Shown here in pieces: positions 8,596-12,941 of a stretch of 12,941 nt of DNA (the first letter of the stretch is position 1; every line of letters begins with the position of its first letter). The DNA is from an uncultured Bacteroides sp. Lineage in GTDB: Bacteria > Bacteroidota > Bacteroidia > Bacteroidales > Bacteroidaceae. The stretch spans positions 1-12,941 of the forward strand of contig USQO01000061.1 of the NCBI GenBank assembly GCA_900556845.1. Direction: 5' to 3'. Below the pieces are notes generated by a model. The model was given only the letters and a program-made list of their open reading frames with translations, did no database searches and was not told the DNA's origin. A program made the translations under genes and the position numbers.

Positions 8596-9051
8596 ATGGG
8601 AGAGACAATCAACTTCAGGCATGTTCTGCCTATACAAATTCGTTTTAGCGATGTTGACCAGTTCGGCCACATGAATAATTCTGTCTATTTTTCATTGTAC
8701 GATTTGGCCAAGACTACTTATTTCAGAGATGTTTTCGGGGAGCAAGACTGGAATAAAATGGCTGTTGTTGTAGCCAATATCAATGCGAATTTTCTGGCCC
8801 CGGTTTTCTTTTCCGACAACTTGGTTATAGAAACTGCGGTTATACATTTGGGTAATAAAAGTTTTACACTATTGCAGCGGGTCGTTAATCCGGAGTCTGG
8901 TATGGTAAAATGCGAATGTCGGACAGTAATGGTGGGCTATAATATTGCTACAAACGAGCCGGTTCCCATTCCTTTGGAGTATAAAGAAAGAGTTTGTAAT
9001 TTTGAAGGTAAGACGTTGGAGGAATTATCACAGCCTTTAGAAATGAAATAA
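8596..9051 (+). CDS. Acyl-CoA thioesterase, 4HBT hot-dog fold
   Basis: Small cytoplasmic protein of 151 residues with the single hot-dog domain of the 4-hydroxybenzoyl-CoA thioesterase (YbgC/FcbC/FadM-like) family. The N-terminal signature is visible as FSDVDQFGHMNN: Asp21 would be the catalytic carboxylate, with Gly24, His25 and Asn27-Asn28 following in the usual order. It is followed by the long helix (YFSLYDLAKTTYF) and the beta strands expected of the fold. It would hydrolyse an acyl- or aryl-CoA thioester; the substrate cannot be read from the sequence. It is monocistronic, with its own promoter and a terminator directly after the stop, so the neighbours give no hint of pathway. Confidence 0.88.
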   Translation: MGETINFRHVLPIQIRFSDVDQFGHMNNSVYFSLYDLAKTTYFRDVFGEQDWNKMAVVVANINANFLAPVFFSDNLVIETAVIHLGNKSFTLLQRVVNPESGMVKCECRTVMVGYNIATNEPVPIPLEYKERVCNFEGKTLEELSQPLEMK

Positions 9052-9094
9052 AAAAATGAGGTAACAATGCTTTTTCAGTGTTACCTCATTTTTT
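9051..9094. terminator. Bidirectional terminator between thioesterase and alcohol dehydrogenase genes
   Basis: A 10-bp perfect stem (9057-9066 TGAGGTAACA with 9079-9088) has a 12-base loop, six A on the left and six T on the right. It overlaps the last base of the thioesterase stop codon and ends 7 bases before the convergent dehydrogenase stop, so it can end both transcripts. Confidence 0.88.
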
Positions 9095-9101
9095 ATAAAA
9101 G

Positions 9102-10274
9102 TTATTTATAAGATTTTTCGTAAATATCCAGAATTTCTTCATCTCTCAGTGGGCGAGGATCAAGTCTGAACAAATCACCCATTGTTTCACGTGCATTTTG
9201 TACCATCTTGCTCAAGTCGCTTTTCTGGATTCCCCAGTCGCTTAATTTAAGGTCTTGTACGTGGCATTCTTTTTGCATTACCAGCAATGCATCAATGAAA
9301 TCAGATGGCCGGTTGCTTTTCTTTTGCGTCATTGCTTCAGCCATTTTCATGTATCTTTTCATACAGTCATTTCGGAAAGTCTCAAAGTACGCAGCCGACA
9401 GGCAAATCAGTCCGGCTCCATGAGGCAGTTGGGGGTAGAAAGCACTCATGGCATGCTCCATAGAGTGTTCGGAAGTACAGCTGGAAGTTGATTCTACCAT
9501 TCCGGCCAATGTGCTTGCCCATGCCAGTTTGGCTCTGGCTTTTAGATTCTTTCCATCGGCTACAGCTACAGGCAGATATTTATATATAAGTCGGATAGCT
9601 TCCAGTGCATACAAGTCACTTATTGGCGTAGCACAGTTTGCAATAAAGCCTTCTGCTGCGTGGAAGAAAGCATCGAATCCCTGATAGGCTGTCAGGTGCG
9701 GCGGAATACTTGTCATCAGTTCCGGATCAATGATAGACAATACGGGATAAGTATATTGACATCCGAAGCCTATTTTTTCCTGGGCTGTTTCATGAGTAAT
9801 TACGGTCCAAGGGTCAGCTTCGGTACCTGTTCCGGCTGTCGTTGGAATAGCAATGATGGGCAATGCTTTTTTTACCGGTCTTCCTTTTCCGCTTCCCGAT
9901 AGAATATAGTCCCAGTAATCTCCTTCATTGCATGCCATAATGGCGATACTTTTTGCCGAATCGATAGAACTTCCTCCACCAAGTCCGATAACGAAGTCAC
10001 AATGCTCGTCACGGCATAGCTGGGCAGCTTCCATTACATGCTGTTTGATAGGATTAGGCAATACTTTATCGAAAACAACACTTTCAACATCGTTTTCTTT
10101 CAGGAATCCTATTACTTTATCCAGGTAACCATATTTTCTCATCGAGCCCCCGGCAGAAATTACAATCAATGCTTTTTTACCGGGGAGTTTCTCTGTTGCC
10201 AGTTTCTTTATTTCACCGCAGCCGAATAAAATTCGGGTTGGGATGTGTAGACTGAATACGGGATTTGCATTCAT
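9102..10274 (-). CDS. Iron-containing (group III) alcohol dehydrogenase
   Basis: Predicted NAD(P)H-dependent alcohol dehydrogenase or aldehyde reductase of the Fe-ADH family, 390 residues (typical is 380-400). The N-terminal Rossmann-like domain holds the cofactor motif GGGSSID (99-105), followed by TTAGTGTEAD (145-154). The C-terminal helical domain holds the metal ligands of the family: Asp201 and His205 in DAFFHAAE, His274 in EHAMSAFYPQ and His285 in LPHGAG. These correspond to D196, H200, H263 and H277 of E. coli FucO. The spacing between the last two His is 11, three less than in FucO. The four ligands are intact, so it should be active. The substrate is unknown; fermentative aldehyde or ketone reduction is a fair guess for an anaerobe. 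It has its own promoter and lies downstream of the lysO pair on the same strand. Confidence 0.92.
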   Translation of the reverse strand: MNANPVFSLHIPTRILFGCGEIKKLATEKLPGKKALIVISAGGSMRKYGYLDKVIGFLKENDVESVVFDKVLPNPIKQHVMEAAQLCRDEHCDFVIGLGGGSSIDSAKSIAIMACNEGDYWDYILSGSGKGRPVKKALPIIAIPTTAGTGTEADPWTVITHETAQEKIGFGCQYTYPVLSIIDPELMTSIPPHLTAYQGFDAFFHAAEGFIANCATPISDLYALEAIRLIYKYLPVAVADGKNLKARAKLAWASTLAGMVESTSSCTSEHSMEHAMSAFYPQLPHGAGLICLSAAYFETFRNDCMKRYMKMAEAMTQKKSNRPSDFIDALLVMQKECHVQDLKLSDWGIQKSDLSKMVQNARETMGDLFRLDPRPLRDEEILDIYEKSYK

Positions 10275-10303
10275 AGTTGTATGATTTTAAAGTTCTATGA
10301 AAG

Positions 10304-10335
10304 CAAATATAAAAAAATCTCCTGATAAGTTCAAT
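10304..10335 (-). promoter_or_regulatory. Promoter of the alcohol dehydrogenase gene
   Basis: On the minus strand TATATTTG (10311-10304) matches TAnnTTTG. TTG at 10334-10332 lies 20 bases upstream as the -33 element. The predicted start leaves a leader of about 24 nt before the ATG at 10274, with no Shine-Dalgarno. An ATAAGT/ACTTAT inverted repeat (10325-10341) overlaps the -33 region and could be an operator, though AT-rich repeats of this size are common by chance. Confidence 0.55.
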
Positions 10336-10381
10336 ACTTATTTTTCAAATATCATGTTATCGGATTTTTCTTTTACTTATA

Positions 10382-11002
10382 TTATAAGTTGCAGAAAAGC
10401 GAAACAAAAAATGGAACGCTCATATCGATCAAAATTCCATGAACGATAGCAATGGGAATCATTTCCTTTCCAGAGTAGCGGGTGATAATCGGCAGAACGA
10501 CATCCATCGAATTTACACCGGCTGCCGATATAGGAGCCAGCCGGCCAAAATATTTCTGGATAAGGGGGGTGCCGAGCAATGCCATCATTTCGCGGAATAT
10601 ATTGGCCAACAGGGCAATAGTTCCCAGCTCTGTAGCCAGTTGCAGACCGATGGAAGGTGTTTTAAACTGCGTGATGAGAATCGATGAAAGTGAGTAATAA
10701 GCAAATCCGCTGCCAACAGCCATACAGTCGAAAACACTCCATTGACTTAATAAGAGGCTGGCGGTGGCAGAAAACAATAATGTTCCAACAATCGTTCCCA
10801 TAGGAATGATAAGCATCTTTGGCCGTATTGACTTTACAATTTCCCTTAAATTCTTGTTGCTGCCTATACTGAGTCCCACTTGGAGCATAAGGGCATACAA
10901 TATATACATGGAAAGGTGATGCACGTCAAATGGAATGATGTGCAATGTCCCTAATATGCATCCGGCAAAGAAAAATAATAATACGATGATACTGGCTTTC
11001 AT
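10382..11002 (-). CDS. lysO: LysO-type lysine exporter, large C-terminal part
   Basis: Inner-membrane protein of 206 residues with about five or six hydrophobic segments. It corresponds to the C-terminal two thirds of the LysO (YbjE, DUF340) exporter, which in E. coli is a single chain of about 299 residues; the two proteins here total 298. GLSIGSN (43-49) repeats the same motif found in the small partner, consistent with an internally repeated fold. Asp167 in NSMDVVLP lies close to where the essential second acidic residue of E. coli LysO (recalled as D261) should fall. The start overlaps the stop of the small gene by ATGA and is preceded by a perfect AGGAGG 6 bases upstream, so the two are translationally coupled. 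Likely role: export of L-lysine or toxic analogues such as thialysine. Function as a heteromer with the 92-residue protein is inferred. Confidence 0.85.
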   Translation of the reverse strand: MKASIIVLLFFFAGCILGTLHIIPFDVHHLSMYILYALMLQVGLSIGSNKNLREIVKSIRPKMLIIPMGTIVGTLLFSATASLLLSQWSVFDCMAVGSGFAYYSLSSILITQFKTPSIGLQLATELGTIALLANIFREMMALLGTPLIQKYFGRLAPISAAGVNSMDVVLPIITRYSGKEMIPIAIVHGILIDMSVPFFVSLFCNL

Positions 11003-11277
11003 GCTTTACCTCCTTTCTTAAAAAATAATTTATAAACCATCCATGAAATGAGTATACTGCCTGTCAAACTGAATGTGGCCAGTACGGCAGCCTGCCATCC
11101 AAATGTGTATAGGTTGTTTATTATCAAATCGTTCGATCCGATTGATAATCCTAAGATGAAAAGAAGACAAGTAATAGTCAGTGAGATAGACTTTTCTGTC
11201 TTTTGTAAAAGGGGAACATTTTTAAATGCGTAGCCTATTCCTATGCCTAGGAACATAATGAGAATTATTTTGAACAT
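10999..11277 (-). CDS. LysO-type lysine exporter, small N-terminal part
   Basis: Membrane protein of 92 residues with three hydrophobic segments (about 2-19, 31-47 and 59-81). It matches the N-terminal third of the LysO/DUF340 family. Asp50 in GLSIGSND corresponds roughly to the first essential acidic residue of E. coli LysO (recalled as D46). A basic tail (KLFFKKGGKA) ends the chain, where a linker to the next helices would be in the fused form. No frameshift scar is seen: the stop/start overlap and the strong ribosome binding site for the next gene show a settled two-gene arrangement rather than a broken gene. The region between its ATG and the promoter at 11481-11511 is an unusually long leader with a possible upstream ORF. 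Confidence 0.83.
   Translation of the reverse strand: MFKIILIMFLGIGIGYAFKNVPLLQKTEKSISLTITCLLFILGLSIGSNDLIINNLYTFGWQAAVLATFSLTGSILISWMVYKLFFKKGGKA
11009..11014 (-). promoter_or_regulatory. Perfect Shine-Dalgarno AGGAGG of the large lysO gene
   Basis: The minus strand reads AGGAGG, six bases before the ATG at 11002, inside the end of the upstream coding sequence. None of the other genes in the window has such a site; Bacteroidetes mRNAs usually lack one. Together with the ATGA overlap it points to tight reinitiation or coupling. Confidence 0.8.
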
Positions 11278-11353
11278 AACACTTCTTTTAATTATATGGG
11301 TAATAAGGGGAAAAATAGTTGCACAAGCTATCTTGTATTACGAAGAAAGTGTC
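11278..11353 (-). promoter_or_regulatory. Possible RBS-sequestering stem in the lysO leader
   Basis: In the minus-strand RNA, GACACUU (11353-11347) and CUU (11345-11343) can pair with AAG (11287-11285) and AAGUGUU (11284-11278), with a single bulged U. The right arm ends at the base next to the lysO ATG and includes its only purine-rich ribosome contact (AGAAG). An ACAAG/CTTGT hairpin (11323-11336) sits in the loop. The left arm begins 2 bases after the stop of the 34-codon upstream ORF. Pairing is read by eye; no folding energy was computed. Confidence 0.4.
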
Positions 11354-11355
11354 AG

Positions 11356-11460
11356 TTAAATAAATCCACTAAACCAATGTACAAACACCATGAAACTATA
11401 GTTCTGAAGGCTGGCCTCCAGAACAGCAGAAGTATGATATGTTGTAATTCTTTCTTTCAT
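11356..11460 (-). CDS. Candidate 34-codon leader peptide upstream of lysO
   Basis: Short ORF starting about 15 bases after the predicted transcription start and ending 78 bases before the lysO ATG. The peptide is polar at first (MKERITTYHTSAVLEA) and ends in a hydrophobic, aromatic tail (YSFMVFVHWFSGFI). It has only one Lys codon, so simple lysine-codon attenuation is not indicated. Codons 13-20 lie within a 6+3-bp inverted repeat (11401-11424, GTTCTG/CAGAAC ends). No homologue is recognised with certainty. It is called because of position: first ATG after a near-perfect promoter, and a stop abutting the anti-RBS arm. Alternatively it is a chance ORF in a structured leader. Confidence 0.4.
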   Translation of the reverse strand: MKERITTYHTSAVLEASLQNYSFMVFVHWFSGFI

Positions 11461-11480
11461 GGTTATTGTTTTGTTCGCTG

Positions 11481-11511
11481 CAAAGATACTACATTTATGA
11501 ATATAAACAAA
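11481..11511 (-). promoter_or_regulatory. Near-perfect Bacteroides promoter of the lysO transcript
   Basis: On the minus strand, TTTG (11511-11508), a 19-base spacer and TATCTTTG (11488-11481) match both the -33 and the -7 consensus exactly. It is the best promoter in the window. Transcription should start near 11474, giving a leader of about 197 nt before the exporter start at 11277. Confidence 0.75.
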
Positions 11512-11741
11512 ATAAATATGCATTATTCATTGCTCAGATTAACGGGAATGCAATATACATTTCAGTTTGATTGCTTGCGTATGTCGATTCTTTGATATTA
11601 TTTATTTCCTGAAATACTTGATTGCTAACCTTTTGCCATTCAGTTAAATTTGTATGGAGATTATTTTTCTTTCTATGCATGTATTCTATTTCTTTCTAAA
11701 AGAATATGGGCTTATTTTTTAGTTGCTCGAAAAGTGGAAGA

Positions 11742-11749
11742 TAGTTTTG
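11742..11749 (+). promoter_or_regulatory. Promoter-like -7 box before the hairpin pair
   Basis: TAGTTTTG fits TAnnTTTG; a TTG at 11723-11725 is a weak, closely spaced -33 element. A start near 11756 would place the GNRA hairpin about 37 nt into the transcript. Confidence 0.35.
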
Positions 11750-11755
11750 TAAGCA

Positions 11756-11857
11756 ACTGTAGACTAGATATAGTTAAGTTTTTTTGTTTGTTCCCCTGCG
11801 GCTCTGTGAAGAGGTGTAGGGGATTTTTGTGTATGTACTCTCTATCAGAGTGTTTTT
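11756..11857 (+). ncRNA. Candidate small RNA or attenuator with two terminator-like hairpins
   Basis: Bases 11793-11805 pair with 11810-11822: 12 base pairs including two G-U pairs, one G-G mismatch, a 4-C/4-G clamp and a GUGA loop, which fits GNRA. ATTTTTG follows directly. The G-U pairs and the GNRA loop exist only in + strand RNA, which gives a direction. A second stem, ACTCT/AGAGT (11837-11851, two more U-G pairs outside it), is followed by TTTTT at 11853-11857. With the -7 box at 11742 this would make an RNA of about 75 or 100 nt. It could be a free small RNA, or the prematurely ended leader of the receptor mRNA starting at 12057. No known RNA family is recognised. Confidence 0.45.
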
Positions 11858-11862
11858 GCTTG

Positions 11863-11876
11863 ATCACTATAGTGAT
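11863..11876. promoter_or_regulatory. 14-bp perfect palindrome, candidate operator
   Basis: ATCACTATAGTGAT is a perfect dyad with 7-base half sites and no loop, so it suits a dimeric DNA-binding protein better than an RNA hairpin. It lies 79 bases before the -7-like box at 11955. No regulator gene is visible nearby. Confidence 0.35.
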
Positions 11877-11954
11877 AAAACAGCGTCAAAGTTATGCCAT
11901 TTCTTTTTCTTTCCTTTGACTAATGTTTATCTTTTTAGTAATACGGGTGGTATG

Positions 11955-11962
11955 TAGGTTTG
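11955..11962 (+). promoter_or_regulatory. Possible -7 box for the TonB-dependent receptor
   Basis: TAGGTTTG fits TAnnTTTG, with only TTTT about 19 bases upstream at the -33 position. It implies a leader of about 88 nt. A second, poorer candidate is GACCTTTG at 12021-12028. AAGGA directly touches the ATG at 12057, too close to serve as a Shine-Dalgarno. Confidence 0.35.
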
Positions 11963-12056
11963 TAACCGGATTGTTTCATGCTCTTAAATAAAATGAAAAG
12001 CCGATGTAATGTCTAATCGTGACCTTTGCGGCAAAATAATAAATGTTTTTTAAGGA

Positions 12057-12899
12057 ATGAAAAAGATTTTAAAAAGTGTATCATTATTACTGGCTGCATC
12101 GGCATTTAGTGTAAATGCAGTGGCAGTCAATGATGCCGATGCTGCAGAATTTGGAATCGTACGTGGTAGGGTAGTAGACACAGAGAATCATACTCTTCCA
12201 GGAGCTTCAATCTTTATCGAAGATTTGCATACTGGAGTGGTGAGTGACATTGACGGATTCTATATTTTACCTAATCTTAAGCCGGGTGAGTATAAAGTAA
12301 AGGTTACTTATGTAGGATACAGTCCTATCGAGATGAAAATAAAAATTGCCGGGGGCAATACCGTAGAGAAAAATATTGTACTTACCGAAGGAGTAGAGCT
12401 TCAGGAGGTCGTTGTGGGAGGAGCCTTCCACGGACAGCGCCGTGCTCTTAATTCACAGAAAAATGAAATGGGTATTGTTAATATTGTTTCGGCCGACCAG
12501 GTTGGCAAGTTCCCGGATTCGAATATTGGTGATGCCTTGAAGCGTATCAGTGGTATAAATGTACAGTACGACCAGGGTGAGGCTCGTTTTGGACAGGTTC
12601 GTGGTACTTCTGCCGATTTGAGTTCTGTCACTATTAACGGAAACAGAATTCCTTCTGCCGAAGGAGATGTGCGTAATGTACAGCTCGACCTTATTCCTTC
12701 GGATATGGTTCAGACGATTGAAGTTAATAAGGTAGTAACAGCCGATATGGATGGCGATGCAATCGGTGGTTCTATTAATCTTGTTACAAAAAGTACTCCT
12801 TATAAACGTGTTATCAATGCAACGTTGGGGGCGGGATATAATGTCGTAAGTCAGGATGCACAGGTCAATGCCGGTTTTACATACGGTGACTATGCCTAA
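12057..12899 (+). CDS. TonB-dependent receptor, N-terminal 280 residues only (truncated)
   Basis: Outer-membrane receptor that would import a ligand using energy from TonB. Residues 1-23 are a signal peptide (cleavage near AVA|VN). Residues 33-112 form a carboxypeptidase-D-regulatory-like beta-sandwich (GRVVDTENHTLPGASIFI to VTYVGYSP). A TonB-box-like ELQEVVV lies at 114-120. Residues about 135-245 are the plug (GDALKRISGINVQYDQGE, VRGTSADLSSVTINGNRI, IEVNKVVTADMDGDAIGGSI). The style resembles the TIGR01782-like class rather than classic SusC, and no susD is seen. The barrel should add some 600 residues, but the frame stops after its first strand (NAGFTYGDYA). The family usually continues TYGD-R-F, so real homology probably ends near 12888. 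Either the gene is broken or the contig tip is wrong; the ligand is unknown. Confidence 0.85.
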   Translation: MKKILKSVSLLLAASAFSVNAVAVNDADAAEFGIVRGRVVDTENHTLPGASIFIEDLHTGVVSDIDGFYILPNLKPGEYKVKVTYVGYSPIEMKIKIAGGNTVEKNIVLTEGVELQEVVVGGAFHGQRRALNSQKNEMGIVNIVSADQVGKFPDSNIGDALKRISGINVQYDQGEARFGQVRGTSADLSSVTINGNRIPSAEGDVRNVQLDLIPSDMVQTIEVNKVVTADMDGDAIGGSINLVTKSTPYKRVINATLGAGYNVVSQDAQVNAGFTYGDYA

Positions 12900-12941
12900 A
12901 TTTACTTTACACTCTATTTGTATTAATACTAAAAAGGTTTA
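12889..12941. other. Contig tip that does not continue the receptor
   Basis: The last 50 or so bases are markedly AT-rich, hold stops in the receptor frame and do not encode a beta-barrel in any frame. They contain a 10-bp palindrome, GTATTAATAC. One + strand frame from the ATG at 12893 stays open to the end but is too short to interpret. No copy of this stretch was noticed elsewhere in the window in either orientation. Confidence 0.5.

Larger units (their letters stand above)
11489..12056. other. Long divergent intergenic region without a convincing protein gene
   Basis: Roughly 570 bases lie between the divergent lysO promoter and the TonB-dependent receptor. Two open frames on the + strand (11296-11595 and 11650-11919) encode Cys/Phe/Ser-rich peptides with no domain features and look like chance. 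What stands out is a promoter-like box at 11742, two hairpins with U-runs (11793-11857), a 14-bp palindrome (11863-11876), the inverted repeat GTCAAAG/CTTTGAC (11885-11891 and 11914-11920) and a promoter-like box at 11955. Bases 11515-11740 show nothing clear. Confidence 0.6.

Noticed and set aside
11278..11474. Lysine riboswitch (L box) upstream of lysO
   Set aside because: The conserved L-box core sequences were not found, and the leader is better described by the upstream ORF and the anti-RBS stem.
11296..11595. Open frame of 99 codons on the + strand
   Set aside because: It runs antisense through the lysO leader and its consensus promoter; it has no start-site signals or recognisable domain.
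11650..11919. Open frame of 89 codons on the + strand
   Set aside because: Cys/Phe-rich composition, no domain or signal features, and it covers the hairpin pair and the palindrome, which explain the sequence better.
31..12941. CRISPR array, tRNA or rRNA genes, complete insertion sequence
   Set aside because: No regularly spaced repeats, cloverleaf or rRNA-like stretch, or transposase gene was seen on either strand.

Overview
The window looks like part of a genome from the Bacteroidales, probably a gut Bacteroides/Phocaeicola-type species. The reasons are the AT-rich intergenic DNA, several promoters with the Bacteroides -7 box TAnnTTTG, the near absence of Shine-Dalgarno sequences, a tandem set of family GH92 alpha-mannosidases, and a TonB-dependent receptor with an N-terminal carboxypeptidase-D-like domain. 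No species can be named from the sequence alone. Bases 1-30 are Illumina Nextera adapter and not genome, so the natural sequence starts at about base 31 and the window start is a contig end.

Left part (31-7072, + strand): a promoter and a 14-bp palindrome precede an operon of three GH92 exo-alpha-mannosidases separated by 15 and 10 bases. The first two carry lipoprotein signals and resemble each other. The third has an ordinary signal peptide. It carries, at the same residue numbers, every residue I recall from the crystal structure of the B. thetaiotaomicron alpha-1,2-mannosidase BT3990 (W88, E533, H584, E585, D642, D644). The three enzymes together would trim alpha-mannosides such as host high-mannose N-glycans or yeast mannan. 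No SusC/SusD pair or regulator is visible, and the upstream neighbours are lost at the contig end.

Middle (7073-10381): a bidirectional terminator separates the operon from a convergent O-acetylhomoserine sulfhydrylase gene (metY type, - strand). A small hot-dog thioesterase gene (+ strand) is divergent from metY and converges through a second bidirectional terminator on an iron-type alcohol dehydrogenase gene (- strand). This is ordinary metabolism with no obvious link to the mannosidases.

Right part (10382-12941): a LysO-type lysine exporter is split into two overlapping genes (92 and 206 codons, - strand). The second has a perfect AGGAGG ribosome binding site, rare in this phylum. The pair is preceded by a leader of about 200 nt with a near-perfect promoter, a 34-codon upstream ORF and a stem that could hide the ribosome binding site of the first exporter gene. 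Between the divergent exporter promoter and the last gene lie about 575 bases without a convincing protein gene. They hold a promoter-like box followed by a 12-bp hairpin with a GNRA loop and a U-run (candidate small RNA or attenuator), a second hairpin with a U-run, a 14-bp palindrome and a 7-bp inverted repeat. The window ends in the first 280 codons of a TonB-dependent receptor that runs abruptly into a stop and about 50 bases that do not look like its continuation. With an adapter at the other end, a misassembled contig tip is as likely as a real disruption.
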